From Auritidibacter ignavus (GTDB taxonomy: Bacteria; Actinomycetota; Actinomycetes; Actinomycetales; Micrococcaceae): DNA of 64,000 bases. Below, one piece after another: positions 29,431 to 38,895 of this stretch. The stretch is taken from contig NZ_RDQR01000003.1 of the NCBI RefSeq assembly GCF_003703835.1, forward strand, positions 1 to 64,000, given 5' to 3'. The notes under the pieces were generated by a model. That model searched no databases. It was not told the origin of the DNA and saw only the letters and a list, made by a program, of their open reading frames with translations. How positions within the stretch are numbered: position 1 is the first letter of the stretch; the number at the start of each line of letters is the position of its first letter. The position numbers and the translations under genes were made by a program.

Positions 29431-30351
29431 TCAGAACAACACCGTGGCGAACTCTCCGGTAACCTCGAACCCGACGTTACGGTAGGTCTTCAGCGCCGCC
29501 ACATTGAAATCGTTGACGTAGAGCGAGACGACCGGGGCTAGGGTCAGGCTGTGAGCGACCACCGCTGACATCAGAGTGCTGGCCTCACCGCGACCACGCA
29601 AATGCTCGGGGATCCACACACCTTGAATTTGAATGCAGTCGTTGGTGACCACCCCCAGGTCTGCTTTGAACAGAACCTCTCCACCGATTCGGCGACCGGG
29701 GGTCTTCACCAGGCACCATCCGGATTCGATCAATTGTCGGACCCGGGCTCGGTAGGAGTTGGGGCTGTCCTTCATCGGTGAGTATCCGAGCTCTTCTGTG
29801 AACATCTCCACGGCAGCGGGAAAGACCGTGTTGAAGTCACCAGCTTGGGCGACCCGCACGTCGGGGTCGACCGGTACCGCAGAGAGGCTCCGGGTGGTCA
29901 TCAGCGGTTGTGACGTTCGAATGGCGCGGGGTTGTTGCAACCCATACGACAGGCTAGACCAGATTCCGTGCACCGCGTCCCGCGGCCCGAAGATCGACCC
30001 ATAGCGTCGGCCCAAGCACCGGATGGCCGTGCCCAGGATTTCTCCATAAAATTCATTGACCGCGACCGGGACGATATTGGACCCAACCCACACCGCACAC
30101 CGGAGCTCATTCGGGTCGTGCTCGTCATCGATACCCAGAAATAGCCCGCGATGCAGGTCACGTCCAGGCCCAGCACCACGGCCGCCGTCGAGCAACGATT
30201 GGACATAGCAGTGAGCCACCGGGTCGCTGGCAACCAGTCGGGATAAGGCCTCGGTGTCGTCGTCGGAAAGGATCCGAACCATATCGCCGGTGGTCCGAGA
30301 CAGCTGGTCTTCGGTGTCCAATAGCCAACGCATCTGCCGGGCAAATCTCAT
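29431..30351 (-). CDS. GNAT acetyltransferase with DUF4081 N-terminal domain
   Basis: A 306-residue protein: an N-terminal DUF4081-like domain (about 25-140, GILD-type start RILSDDDTEALSRLVASDPVAHCYV) and a C-terminal GNAT domain with the acetyl-CoA loop IQGVWIPEHLRGRGEAS. It ends NDFNVAALKTYRNVGFEV, the GNAT motif B. In many actinobacteria this gene follows ispG and precedes proS; here the place of ispG is missing and rseP lies directly upstream (52 bases). The acetyl acceptor is unknown. Confidence 0.85.
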   Translation of the reverse strand: MRFARQMRWLLDTEDQLSRTTGDMVRILSDDDTEALSRLVASDPVAHCYVQSLLDGGRGAGPGRDLHRGLFLGIDDEHDPNELRCAVWVGSNIVPVAVNEFYGEILGTAIRCLGRRYGSIFGPRDAVHGIWSSLSYGLQQPRAIRTSQPLMTTRSLSAVPVDPDVRVAQAGDFNTVFPAAVEMFTEELGYSPMKDSPNSYRARVRQLIESGWCLVKTPGRRIGGEVLFKADLGVVTNDCIQIQGVWIPEHLRGRGEASTLMSAVVAHSLTLAPVVSLYVNDFNVAALKTYRNVGFEVTGEFATVLF

Positions 30352-30403
30352 CTCTGGTATCCCTTCGACTGATACGAACGGCTCAAGGTGGTTCAGGCAG
30401 GCG

Positions 30404-31744
30404 CTAGTTGAGCGTCACCGGTTTGAAGATATCGGCCACTATCAACAGTACGCCCATGCCTAACAGGGCCACCGCAACGACGTAAGTCAGGGGCAATAGT
30501 CGTGAAATGTCGAAGGTAGGCGGGCGTGGTCTACCCCGGAGCTTGGCCCAGAGTTTGCGCCCACCATCCCAAAGCGCACCCACCACATGGCCACCGTCCA
30601 AGGGCAAGAGCGGAATCAGGTTGAAGGCCATGAGGGCAATATTAACCCCGGCGATCAGCGAGACCAGCATGGCCACCCGGTCCTGCAGGGGTATCTCGTC
30701 CATGGCTGCCGCCTCGCCGGCAATGCGACCGACTCCCACCACCGACATCGGACCGTTGGGGTCACGTTCCCCGTCGGTAATCAGCACTTGGGCGGTATCC
30801 CATAGCCGAACCGGCAAGACTACGATCACGCGGAAGGTGGCTTCCAATTGCTGTCCAATGACCGGGAAGGTCTGGGTGACCGGTTGTTGCACTCGTTCTA
30901 CCTGCGATCCCATTCCCACGAATCCGACCTGGTGCGTGACAAGGTCGCCGGATTCGTCGGTTTCGGTGCGTCCTAGGTCGTCGACCACCGGGCGTTCGGT
31001 CAGCACCGGGGTAATCTCGGTGTCATGTTGTTGTCCCTCGCGCTCGTAGGTCATGGGCGTGGAGTCTCCGGCTCGTTGTCGGATCAAGCCGGTGAGTTCG
31101 TCCCAGGATTCCACCGCGACCCCGTTGAAGGAGGTAATCGTGTCACCGGGTTGTAGTCCGGCGGCGTAGGCCGGCCCATCTGGGTCATTGTCGTCGCATT
31201 CGGCGATCTCGTCCTGGGTGGCCGCGACTTGTACTGCCTGCACACACCGGTAGACCTCAGAAACCGTGGTGGTGGCGGTGTTCACCCCGAAGCTAGTGAT
31301 TAAAATCCCGGTCAGAACCACCGCAATCAACAAATTCATCGCCGGACCGCCCAACATGATGATGATCCGTTTCCATACCGGTAGCTGGACGAACAACCGG
31401 TTCTCATCTCCGGGGCGAATCTCAGCCGCGGAGATCTCCCGGGCCTGTTGGGACATTTGTTGGAAGACGCCGGTCGACGAGGTTTTCGGCTTCTCGCCCG
31501 GGGCTTGGGGCGGGTACATCCCGATCATGGCCACGTAGCCACCCAGGGGAATGGCTTTGACCCCATATTCGGTCTCGCCACGGCGGATGGAGAACAGTGT
31601 CTTTCCAAAACCCACCATGTACTGGGTGACACGTACTCCGAAGAGTTTGGCCGGAACCAGGTGCCCGATCTCGTGCAACGCAATAGAGAGGATAATCCCC
31701 ACGGCAATGGCCAAAACACCGAGGGTGAAAGCCAAAATCTCCAC
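30404..31744 (-). CDS. rseP: Site-2 protease RseP/Rip1 family
   Basis: A 446-residue intramembrane zinc metalloprotease that cuts membrane-bound anti-sigma factors and other membrane proteins. The HEIGH zinc motif is at 24-28 in the first helix, a PDZ domain with AGLQPGDTITSFNGVAV is in the middle, and the third zinc ligand lies in NLIPLLPLDGGHVVGALWD. About four membrane helices, full length. It is read on the minus strand. dxr, its usual upstream partner in actinobacteria, is absent, and a 430-base gap without gene precedes it. Confidence 0.93.
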   Translation of the reverse strand: MEILAFTLGVLAIAVGIILSIALHEIGHLVPAKLFGVRVTQYMVGFGKTLFSIRRGETEYGVKAIPLGGYVAMIGMYPPQAPGEKPKTSSTGVFQQMSQQAREISAAEIRPGDENRLFVQLPVWKRIIIMLGGPAMNLLIAVVLTGILITSFGVNTATTTVSEVYRCVQAVQVAATQDEIAECDDNDPDGPAYAAGLQPGDTITSFNGVAVESWDELTGLIRQRAGDSTPMTYEREGQQHDTEITPVLTERPVVDDLGRTETDESGDLVTHQVGFVGMGSQVERVQQPVTQTFPVIGQQLEATFRVIVVLPVRLWDTAQVLITDGERDPNGPMSVVGVGRIAGEAAAMDEIPLQDRVAMLVSLIAGVNIALMAFNLIPLLPLDGGHVVGALWDGGRKLWAKLRGRPRPPTFDISRLLPLTYVVAVALLGMGVLLIVADIFKPVTLN

Positions 31745-32173
31745 GGAGTACTCCTCTCATTTCTCATTGGGTTGTTTCTCACAAGGTTGTCTGCACGCGC
31801 TATCCAAGGGATAGTTCACCGGCCTATTATGCCGGTCAAACCTGTGAAGTGGGCTCGGATGAACGGTTGAATCCTCGTCGAGGCAGTGCTAGAGGCACAA
31901 TGTCATCAGCTAGCACAGCCGCCAACTCCGCGACCACACACCCCCTAGCGGAACATCGCCGTCCACCCGGCCGGGCCGACCACGTTGAGTTCCTCAGACG
32001 AGGCAAGCGAACACCATCTGATGCGTGCCCGGCTGTGCTACCAGAAGACAGTTGTACCGCATTGGCCCAAGAGCTCGCGCCCAACGTGAGTGCTGTGCGG
32101 TTTGCAGGATCGGCACATCCCACGGTGGAAGAATGTAGAGTGGTGGGACTACCAGAGACCAGGAGGCAGTTGC
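31745..32173. other. 429-base gap upstream of rseP; no convincing gene
   Basis: Open frames exist on both strands (for example 31849-32187 plus and 31836-32123 minus), but none has family-like residues, a ribosome site or a helix pattern. The region should contain the promoters of rseP (minus) and of the small GNAT gene (plus, with AGGAGGCA before its ATG). In related genomes dxr would be expected here; I see no trace of it. Confidence 0.5.
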
Positions 32174-32644
32174 ATGATTCTTCGTGAGGTACGGACCGAG
32201 GACCTCGATGAGTTCTTTGTCCACCAGCAGGATACCTTGGCCAATCTGATGGCCGCCTTTGCGCCTCGCAATCCCCAGGATCGTGGCGTCTTCGATTTCC
32301 ACTGGAATAGCTTGCTTCACGATGAGAACACCATCGTTCGCACCATCGAGGAGAACGGTCAGGTGGCCGGTGCGTTGATCTGTTTGAACATCGACGAGAT
32401 TCCGGAGCTGTCGTTCTGGACAGCCCGGGAGTTCTGGGACCAGGGCATCACCACTGCGGCGGTGGACCAGTTCCTGGAGGATTTCCAACAGCGCCCCATC
32501 CGCGCCATGGTTCCGGCTGACAACGCCGGGTCACAGAAGGTACTCACCCGACGTGGTTTCGAAAAGATTGGTGAAGAGCAGTCCTTCTCAAATGCTCGCG
32601 CTGAGATTATCACGGAGGACGTGCTAGAGCTCAACCAACCCTAA
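32174..32644 (+). CDS. GNAT family N-acetyltransferase
   Basis: A 156-residue single-domain GNAT protein from the ATG at 32174, preceded by AGGAGGCA. The landmarks are MILREVRTEDLDEFF at the N-terminus, REFWDQGITTAAVDQFLEDF as motif A (a weakened acetyl-CoA loop), and DNAGSQKVLTRRGFEKIGEE at the end. It resembles RimJ/L-type transferases. The substrate is unknown. One of the few plus-strand genes; convergent with the DivIVA-like gene. Confidence 0.8.
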   Translation: MILREVRTEDLDEFFVHQQDTLANLMAAFAPRNPQDRGVFDFHWNSLLHDENTIVRTIEENGQVAGALICLNIDEIPELSFWTAREFWDQGITTAAVDQFLEDFQQRPIRAMVPADNAGSQKVLTRRGFEKIGEEQSFSNARAEIITEDVLELNQP

Positions 32645-32709
32645 CCAGTCCTTGCGCCTGGTGGTTGCCTGGCGATCAGCTGGGACTGGGTCATGCCTTG
32701 ATCAACCTT

Positions 32710-33288
32710 CTAGCTGAGGTTGATCAGCAATTCGATTCCAGCTTGCACAAAGGCATCAACCTCGGCCTCTTCGTAACCCTTCTTACCTTTAGCGGCGCGG
32801 AAGGTCGTGGCTCGAAGCTGTTGGGCAGTGACCGTATCGCGATCGGTAAAGTGAGCAAAAAGGGTCTCACATACCGCGTCGACATCTTCAACACGGTAGC
32901 TGATGGCCTTTGATTTCTTGGGGCGACGGAAACGTTCCCCGGCTGGGCGCTGAAGGCGACCCATCAGTTCCCGGATGGAGTCATCAAGGTAGCTGTTCCA
33001 CGCTTCCAGGCCATGGCTCTCAATAAATTCATCTCGTTCGGCCCGTCGGAATGCGTCCTCGAGACGGTCCAAGACCTTGTCGACCTGATGGGGTGCATAC
33101 CCGCCTTTGACCGCGGCGAAGGAGACATCACGCACGTCGTTGGCCGCCATGAATTCATTCCCGTCATAAGCAGAACGCGCCCGCGCGATAAATTCATCAA
33201 CCTGGTTCGGCTGGTAACCATAGGCTTTTTTCTCCACCCGAGTAAAAGGAGAACTCTCGTGCTCGGTTCGTGCAGCCCGTCGGCCCAT
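32710..33288 (-). CDS. DivIVA-domain repeat protein
   Basis: A 192-residue protein from the ATG at 33288, preceded by AAGGAT; the in-frame ATG at 33327 has no ribosome site. Four units of the form hydrophobic-x-x-G-Y-x-x-x-x-VD-x-hydrophobic can be seen: KKAYGYQPNQVDEFI, VKGGYAPHQVDKVLDRL, AISYRVEDVDAVCETL and GKKGYEEAEVDAFVQ. These are the DivIVA-domain membrane-binding motif. There is no long coiled coil, so it is not Wag31 itself. A link to polar growth or division is inferred from the motif. It lies 50 bases downstream of cdsA. Confidence 0.8.
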   Translation of the reverse strand: MGRRAARTEHESSPFTRVEKKAYGYQPNQVDEFIARARSAYDGNEFMAANDVRDVSFAAVKGGYAPHQVDKVLDRLEDAFRRAERDEFIESHGLEAWNSYLDDSIRELMGRLQRPAGERFRRPKKSKAISYRVEDVDAVCETLFAHFTDRDTVTAQQLRATTFRAAKGKKGYEEAEVDAFVQAGIELLINLS

Positions 33289-33338
33289 GGTTGTATCCTT
33301 CCTGACGGATGTGAGTTGCTCGGTCATCTACTCGTAGC

Positions 33339-34472
33339 CTAGGGCAAAAGAACCACGAACAGCGCGAACGCCACTGGAGCACCAAAAACGAGGGAGTCCA
33401 ACCGGTCCATCACTCCCCCGTGCCCGGGCAACGTGTTGCCCATGTCTTTGACACCGAGATCGCGTTTGACCATCGAGGCCGCAAAATCGCCAGTAGTGGC
33501 TACCACGACCATGACGAGGCCGACAATCACCGACCGCCAGACTTCCAAGTCAAGCATGAACCAGCCAGCCCCAATCGAGACCAGGACGGCTCCGACCAAA
33601 GAACCCGCGAAACCTTCCCAGGATTTTTTCGGTGAGATCTGTGGCGCCATCGGGTGTTTGCCAAACAAGGCTCCGACGATGTACCCGAAGGTGTCATTGG
33701 CAACGACGGCCAATAGGAACAATGCGACCATATAGTTGCCCTCGGGCTCCTGCATCAACACGACCCCGAACGAGAGCATAAAGGGGACCCAAAGCACGAT
33801 GAATCCGGTGGTCATTGCCGCGGCTAGGGGCCGGTAGGGATCACTGACTACAGTCCAAAACACCGCAAGGATCATCGTCCCGAACAGGGCGAACACCATA
33901 GCGTCGATGCCACCAAAATACGCCGAAATGGGCATCGCAAGGGCCCCGACCCAGAGCGGTACCAAAGGTACCTCAATCTTGTAGGGGCGATACAACCGGG
34001 ACATTTCCCAAGTGCCCACCAGCAACAGGAGTGAGATGAGCACCATCACCACCACGGGAACCCAGAAGATCCCGATGATGGCTGCGACGAGCAGAACCGC
34101 ACCGACGGCAATCGCTGCCGGAAGGTTACGACCAGCCGTCGATTGTTTGGGTTCTTCTAGCTCGGCTGGACGTTCCGAGACGGTGGTAGGTGCCACCATG
34201 GGATCGTTGTCAACGTAGGTGGCGGGCTCGGCTGTCTCGGGGTCTGTGTCATTGGACTCACCGCGTTCAGCACCAACCGTCTCGGGAAGAGCCCGTTGGT
34301 GCTCGATTTCGGCTTGGGCGGCTTCCAGAGCCTTGCGTTCTTTCCGGGTTTGGGGAATGATCCGGCCGGTTTCCGGGTCCCGGACCAAATTCTCGAAGCC
34401 CTCAAGCTCGGTAATAACCGGCTCCTCACCTGGTGAGGATCCGGTGTTGCCTGTGGGGTCTTGTTGGCTCAT
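33339..34472 (-). CDS. cdsA: Phosphatidate cytidylyltransferase
   Basis: CdsA makes CDP-diacylglycerol from phosphatidic acid and CTP, the branch point to phospholipids. The 377-residue protein (ATG at 34472) has about 100 polar N-terminal residues, then about eight helices. The signature is SMVKRDLGVKDMGNTLPGHGGVMDRLDSL near the C-terminus, with the S-x-x-KR-x-x-x-KD-x-x-x-x-x-PGHGG pattern. The charged N-terminal extension is common in actinobacteria. A GTG at 34481 would add three residues. It follows frr in the rpsB-tsf-pyrH-frr-cdsA order. Confidence 0.94.
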   Translation of the reverse strand: MSQQDPTGNTGSSPGEEPVITELEGFENLVRDPETGRIIPQTRKERKALEAAQAEIEHQRALPETVGAERGESNDTDPETAEPATYVDNDPMVAPTTVSERPAELEEPKQSTAGRNLPAAIAVGAVLLVAAIIGIFWVPVVVMVLISLLLLVGTWEMSRLYRPYKIEVPLVPLWVGALAMPISAYFGGIDAMVFALFGTMILAVFWTVVSDPYRPLAAAMTTGFIVLWVPFMLSFGVVLMQEPEGNYMVALFLLAVVANDTFGYIVGALFGKHPMAPQISPKKSWEGFAGSLVGAVLVSIGAGWFMLDLEVWRSVIVGLVMVVVATTGDFAASMVKRDLGVKDMGNTLPGHGGVMDRLDSLVFGAPVAFALFVVLLP

Positions 34473-34492
34473 GTGGTGCACGTTAGAGGTGC

Positions 34493-35050
34493 TTAGACCT
34501 CCATGAGGTCCTGTTCTTTGTTCTTGGCCATCTCTTCAACCTGGTCCACGTACTTACGGGTCAGGTCATCAAGTTCTTTCTCACCACGTTTGCCTTCGTC
34601 TTCGCCGATTTCGCCGTCGTTAACCATCTTCTCGAGGGTTTCTTTGGCTTTGCGACGGGAATTACGTATCGAGACCTTGTGATCTTCGGCCTTTGATTTA
34701 ACCAGCTTCACATATTCGGCTCGACGCTCAGCGGTCAACTCCGGCATGACAATCCGGATCACTTTGCCGTCATTGGAGGGATTAGCTCCCACCTCGGAGT
34801 CAGACAGGGCTTTTTCGATCTCACGCAGGGCGGATACGTCATAAGGTGCAATCAGCAGGGTACGGGCATCCTGTGCGGTGAAGGAGGCAAGTTGTTGCAA
34901 GGGGGTGGGAGTACCGTAGTAGTCGACCAGAACCTTGGCAAAAAGACCAGGTGTGGCTCGACCGGTGCGCACCGAGGCAAAGTCCTCGGAGGTGGCCTCC
35001 AGGGTTCGTTCCATCGCGGCCTTGGCGTCATTGAGTACTTCGCTGGTCAC
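34493..35050 (-). CDS. frr: Ribosome recycling factor
   Basis: Frr splits the post-termination ribosome together with EF-G. The 185-residue protein has the usual length and the segments VRTGRATPGLFAKVLVDYYGTPTPLQQLA, then RIVMPELTAERRAEYVKLVKSKAE and VSIRNSRRKAKETL. GGAGA lies before the start. It is between pyrH and cdsA on the minus strand. Confidence 0.97.
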   Translation of the reverse strand: MTSEVLNDAKAAMERTLEATSEDFASVRTGRATPGLFAKVLVDYYGTPTPLQQLASFTAQDARTLLIAPYDVSALREIEKALSDSEVGANPSNDGKVIRIVMPELTAERRAEYVKLVKSKAEDHKVSIRNSRRKAKETLEKMVNDGEIGEDEGKRGEKELDDLTRKYVDQVEEMAKNKEQDLMEV

Positions 35051-35170
35051 GGAATCTCCTTCAACATTATGAACTTGCCCAACCGGCTCCGGTTGGGCGA
35101 ACTTAATCGCCTGATTACCATCTTAGGACAGCTTAGGTGCAGTCACCGTCGTGTTGATACGGCGGGGCGG

Positions 35171-35953
35171 TTATGACTCCACCGTAGTACCGATGCGTTC
35201 ACCGAGCAGTGCTTTGGTGACGTTACCCTTTTGCTCCATGCCAAAAACCATCATTGGCAAATTATTATCTTTGCACATCGTCATTGCGGTGAGATCCATC
35301 ACTCGGATATTTCTCATGATGGCTTCGTCGTAGCTGAGGTGGTCAAAGAGCTGAGCATCGGGGTTCGTCTTGGGATCGGCCGTGTAGACACCGTCCACAC
35401 CGGACTTGGCCATGAGCACCTCGTCAGCACCGACTTCTAGGGCCCGTTGGGCCGCGACAGTGTCGGTGGAAAAGTACGGCAGACCGGTACCGGCGCCGAA
35501 AATTACCACACGGCCTTTTTCCATGTGTCGCACCGCGCGCTGAGGAATGTACGGTTCAGCAACCTGTGACATGTGAATCGCAGACTGAACCCGGCAATCC
35601 ACGCCAGTTTGCAACAAGAAATCCTGTAAGGCCAGGGCATTCATCACAGTGCCGAGCATACCCATGTAGTCGGCACGCCGGCGTTCCATGCCGTTCTCGG
35701 ATAGTTCGGCTCCACGGAAGAAATTACCGCCTCCGACAACGATGGCAATCTGGACCTGGTCAGAGGCCGCCGCAATTTGTTCGGCCACGAACCGAACCGT
35801 TGTGGGATCAACCCCCACGGAGCCACCGCCGAAGACTTCACCGGAGAGTTTCAAGAGCACCCGACGCCTCCGGGTCGAAGGGTCAGATTCTGCAGATCTC
35901 GGCCCATCTTGGAGGCCTCCGGGAATATTAATAGCCGGGGTGGGTTCGGTCAT
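35171..35953 (-). CDS. pyrH: Uridylate kinase
   Basis: PyrH phosphorylates UMP to UDP for nucleotide synthesis. From the ATG at 35953 it has 260 residues: a polar N-terminal extension of about 30, then [14 protein letters not shown] with the phosphate-binding lysine, [10 protein letters not shown], and [23 protein letters not shown], the family's nucleotide region. The site AGGAGG lies upstream. It is downstream of tsf with an 18-bp perfect hairpin between, so expression may partly come from its own promoter. Confidence 0.95.
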   Translation of the reverse strand: MTEPTPAINIPGGLQDGPRSAESDPSTRRRRVLLKLSGEVFGGGSVGVDPTTVRFVAEQIAAASDQVQIAIVVGGGNFFRGAELSENGMERRRADYMGMLGTVMNALALQDFLLQTGVDCRVQSAIHMSQVAEPYIPQRAVRHMEKGRVVIFGAGTGLPYFSTDTVAAQRALEVGADEVLMAKSGVDGVYTADPKTNPDAQLFDHLSYDEAIMRNIRVMDLTAMTMCKDNNLPMMVFGMEQKGNVTKALLGERIGTTVES

Positions 35954-36024
35954 GGTCTCCTCCTGCAATGGTTCACCGGATCTGAACGAAGTCAGCGATA
36001 TTAATGAAAAAGTTTGGGGCAGTC

Positions 36025-36064
36025 AGAAGGGGTGAACACTTAGTTATAAGTGTTCACCCCTTCT
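36025..36064 (-). terminator. 18-bp perfect hairpin after tsf
   Basis: Arms 36025-36042 and 36047-36064 are perfect complements around a 4-base loop (GTTA). It begins 12 bases after the tsf stop. On the minus strand a T-run (CTTTTT) follows only about 15 bases beyond the stem. It is a strong stop or a 3'-end stabiliser for the rpsB-tsf transcript. Confidence 0.75.
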
Positions 36065-36075
36065 GCTGTTCATGC

Positions 36076-36912
36076 TTAGGCGCCGACGCGGAAGCGTGCG
36101 AACTGCACGGCTTCGGTGCCGGCTTCTTCCAGTACCTTACCCACAGTGGTCTTGGAATCTTTAGCGAATGGCTGATCCACCAGCACGACATCCTTGTAAT
36201 AGCCGTTCAATCGACCATTGACGATCTGCTCCATGGCCTTTTCCGGCTTGTTCTCAGCACGAGCGGTGTCCTTAGCCACGCGACGCTCATTCTCAACGGT
36301 TTCGGCCGGAACTTCGTCACGGGTCAGGTAAGTCGGAGACAGAGCTGCAATGTGAACTGCAACGTCGTGAGCTGCTTCCTGAGCCTTCTCGTCATCGGTG
36401 GAGACAGCCATGAGCACACCGACCTGGGCTGGCAGGTCTTTACTGGTCTTGTGCAAGTATGCGTCAACGTACGCACCGGAAACCCGGGCGACACGACGAA
36501 CCGCGACCTTTTCACCCAGGGTGGCAGCCTCCTCGGTGACGTATTCGCCCAGGGTCTTACCATCGTACTCAGCGGCCAGCAATGCCTCAGCGTCATCGGC
36601 TCCACTGGAAACGGCGACCTCGAGGACGTTGTTAGCCAGATCGATGAACTTCTGGTTCTTGGCCACAAAGTCGGTCTCGCAGTTGATCTCGACCATCACG
36701 CCTTCGCCGTCGTTGACAGTAGCGACGATCAGACCTTCAGCAGCGGAACGACCTTCACGCTTGGTCGCGCCCTTCAAACCCTTGATCCGAATGATTTCCA
36801 TGGCTTTCTGGGCGTCGCCTTCGGCTTCATCCAGGGCCTTCTTGACATCCATCATGCCTGCACCGGTACGTTCGCGCAGGTCCTTGATATCAGCGGCAGT
36901 GTAGTTGGCCAT
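36076..36912 (-). CDS. tsf: Elongation factor Ts
   Basis: EF-Ts recycles EF-Tu-GDP to the GTP form. The 278-residue protein starts MANYTAADIKDLRERTGAGMMDVKKAL, the conserved N-terminal UBA-like domain, and has CETDFVAKNQKF, the core that contacts EF-Tu. Length fits actinobacterial EF-Ts. It follows rpsB by 60 bases on the minus strand. Confidence 0.97.
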   Translation of the reverse strand: MANYTAADIKDLRERTGAGMMDVKKALDEAEGDAQKAMEIIRIKGLKGATKREGRSAAEGLIVATVNDGEGVMVEINCETDFVAKNQKFIDLANNVLEVAVSSGADDAEALLAAEYDGKTLGEYVTEEAATLGEKVAVRRVARVSGAYVDAYLHKTSKDLPAQVGVLMAVSTDDEKAQEAAHDVAVHIAALSPTYLTRDEVPAETVENERRVAKDTARAENKPEKAMEQIVNGRLNGYYKDVVLVDQPFAKDSKTTVGKVLEEAGTEAVQFARFRVGA

Positions 36913-36972
36913 TCAGTAATCCCATCCTTAGGTTTCTGAGTTATTGGTGGTGAGTAGGTCGAAAGGTCAATC

Positions 36973-37854
36973 TCACTCGGAGTCAGTCTGAGACTGAGGT
37001 GCTGGCGCGGTAGCCTGATCCTCAGTCGTGGCCGGCTGCGTTGCGGTCTCGGCGGGTTGCTCGGCCTGTGCCTTCTGTTTGGTCTCAGTCTGTTCACCGA
37101 GGAGCAGGTCACGTTCCCACTCAGCCATCGGCTCTTCACCGCCGGCCTCTCCCTGCTTGCCCTGATTGCGTGCCAGTAGACCATCGGCCACAGCGTCTGC
37201 AACCACGCGGGTCAGCAATGCCACTGAGCGGATCGCGTCGTCGTTGCCCGGAATCGGGTAGGTGACTTCGTCCGGATCGCAGTTGGTGTCGAGGATTGCG
37301 ACCACGGGAATGCCAAGTTTCTTGGCCTCGTCCACAGCCAGGTGTTCTTTCTTAGTGTCAACGATCCAGACCGCAGAAGGGGTGCGACTCATGTTGCGGA
37401 TACCACCAAGGTTAGCCTGCAACTTCTGCATTTCGCGCTGTAGCAGCAACAGTTCCTTCTTGGTGTGGCCGGACCCGGCAACATCTTCGTAGTCGATTTC
37501 TTCCAGTTCCTTCATGCGATTGACACGCTTAGAAACGGTCTGGAAGTTCGTCAGCATACCGCCAAGCCAGCGGTGGTTGACGTAGGGCATCCCGACCCGG
37601 GTTGCCTGCTCAGCAATGGCCTCCTGGGCCTGCTTCTTGGTTCCTACAAACAGGATGGAACCGCCGTGTGCCACGGTTTCTTTAACGAAGTCGTAGGCGC
37701 GGTCGATGTAAGACAGCGATTGCTGCAGATCAATGATGTAGATGCCGTTGCGCTCGGTGAAGATGAAACGCTTCATCTTCGGGTTCCAACGGCGAGTTTG
37801 GTGTCCAAAGTGAACACCAGAGTCCAGCATTTCACGCATCGTAACGACGGGCAT
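36973..37854 (-). CDS. rpsB: 30S ribosomal protein S2
   Basis: S2 joins the 30S head late and is needed for S1 binding. The 293-residue protein begins [27 protein letters not shown] with the family's GVHFGHQ, then [10 protein letters not shown] and [19 protein letters not shown]. About 60 residues at the C-terminus are a low-complexity extension rich in Gln, Ala, Thr and Glu, common in actinobacterial S2. AAAGGAG lies before the start, next to a leader hairpin. Confidence 0.96.
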   Translation of the reverse strand: MPVVTMREMLDSGVHFGHQTRRWNPKMKRFIFTERNGIYIIDLQQSLSYIDRAYDFVKETVAHGGSILFVGTKKQAQEAIAEQATRVGMPYVNHRWLGGMLTNFQTVSKRVNRMKELEEIDYEDVAGSGHTKKELLLLQREMQKLQANLGGIRNMSRTPSAVWIVDTKKEHLAVDEAKKLGIPVVAILDTNCDPDEVTYPIPGNDDAIRSVALLTRVVADAVADGLLARNQGKQGEAGGEEPMAEWERDLLLGEQTETKQKAQAEQPAETATQPATTEDQATAPAPQSQTDSE

Positions 37855-37868
37855 GTCGCTCCTTTACC

Positions 37869-37899
37869 GTCAGCCTTCGCGGCCTGCGCCGAGGCTGAC
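37869..37899 (-). promoter_or_regulatory. Hairpin in the rpsB 5' leader
   Basis: GTCAGCCT (37869-37876) pairs with AGGCTGAC (37892-37899) around a 15-base G/C-rich loop. In the rpsB mRNA this hairpin ends only a few bases before the ribosome site. Ribosomal-protein leaders often carry such structures for feedback by the encoded protein; that this one does so for S2 is inference. Confidence 0.4.
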
Positions 37900-38130
37900 A
37901 TTTTTCTTGTCTATCGGTTACTTAGCACCACAACCGGTTGGTCGGCGCTCCTGGCACGACGGCGGTTTCCCGACACAACACCAGCACCCCGTGATGGGGA
38001 CCGAAGGGGTTATGTTGTCTGACTAGACACTCACATCGTGCGCGAAGTCAGTACCATCGCAGGCTGATTTGCCGGCCTGGATACTACTGCTTGTATCAGC
38101 ATACCGTATTTTCCCGTGGCCCTAACCGCG

Positions 38131-38895
38131 TCAGGAGCGACCATGCCAGTGTTTTTCCTCCACGAGCCGATAGCCGATTCCCCGCACCGTTTCGAAGCGG
38201 TCCGCACCGAGTTTATTGCGTAAGTACCGAACGTAGACGTCGACCACGTTGGAGCTACCTGTAAAGCCCTCGCCCCAGACTCTACTTAGTAACACATCTC
38301 TGGTGAGCGCCTGCCCGGGGTTGCGGAAGAATAATTCTGCCAGGGCGAACTCGCGCGGTGAGAGATCAACCGGCTTGCCGTCCACAGTGACCAAATGTCG
38401 GGTGGAATCGATAACGACTTCGGCGTGACTGACCACGTCGTGACCTTGTGCGTCGTGGACGGTGTTGCCGGCATGGGGCGAGGCGGTTGGCTGATCGTGC
38501 GGGGCGCCCGCTGCTTGCTCACGATTCTCCCGGTCTCGAAGTCGCAACCGGATGCGAGCCACCAGTTCGGGGAAACGGAACGGTTTGGGAACATAATCGT
38601 CGGCCCCGGACGTCAATCCCTGGACGGTCGCTGCCCCAGAGGTTCGTGCTGTGAGAATAATGACAGGAAGATCCGAAAATCTGAGTCGAATTTGTTCAAG
38701 AACCTCGAAGCCATCCATATCGGGCAGTCCCAGATCGAGGATGATCAAATCCCACTCTTCGGTGCGCACCAGCGCGAGACCCTTGGCGCCGGTGGCAGCG
38801 ACTACCGGGTCAAATCCCTCAGCCGACAGACCGTTGAATACAAAATCCGAAATACGTGGCTCATCTTCAATCACGAGAATACGGGCTACTGTCAT
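38131..38895 (-). CDS. OmpR-family response regulator
   Basis: A 254-residue DNA-binding regulator. The receiver domain (about 1-120) has the acidic pair EDE, the phosphorylated aspartate at 54 in [12 protein letters not shown], and the lysine in [10 protein letters not shown]. The C-terminal winged helix has [22 protein letters not shown] and [14 protein letters not shown] linker of about 35 residues rich in Pro, His and Asp joins them. Its start overlaps the histidine kinase stop by 4 bases, so the pair is one unit. Its target genes are unknown. Confidence 0.93.
   Translation of the reverse strand: MTVARILVIEDEPRISDFVFNGLSAEGFDPVVAATGAKGLALVRTEEWDLIILDLGLPDMDGFEVLEQIRLRFSDLPVIILTARTSGAATVQGLTSGADDYVPKPFRFPELVARIRLRLRDRENREQAAGAPHDQPTASPHAGNTVHDAQGHDVVSHAEVVIDSTRHLVTVDGKPVDLSPREFALAELFFRNPGQALTRDVLLSRVWGEGFTGSSNVVDVYVRYLRNKLGADRFETVRGIGYRLVEEKHWHGRS

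Noticed and set aside
31836-32123. Minus-strand frame upstream of rseP as a dxr remnant
   Set aside because: No Dxr motif in any frame; composition is like random high-GC sequence.
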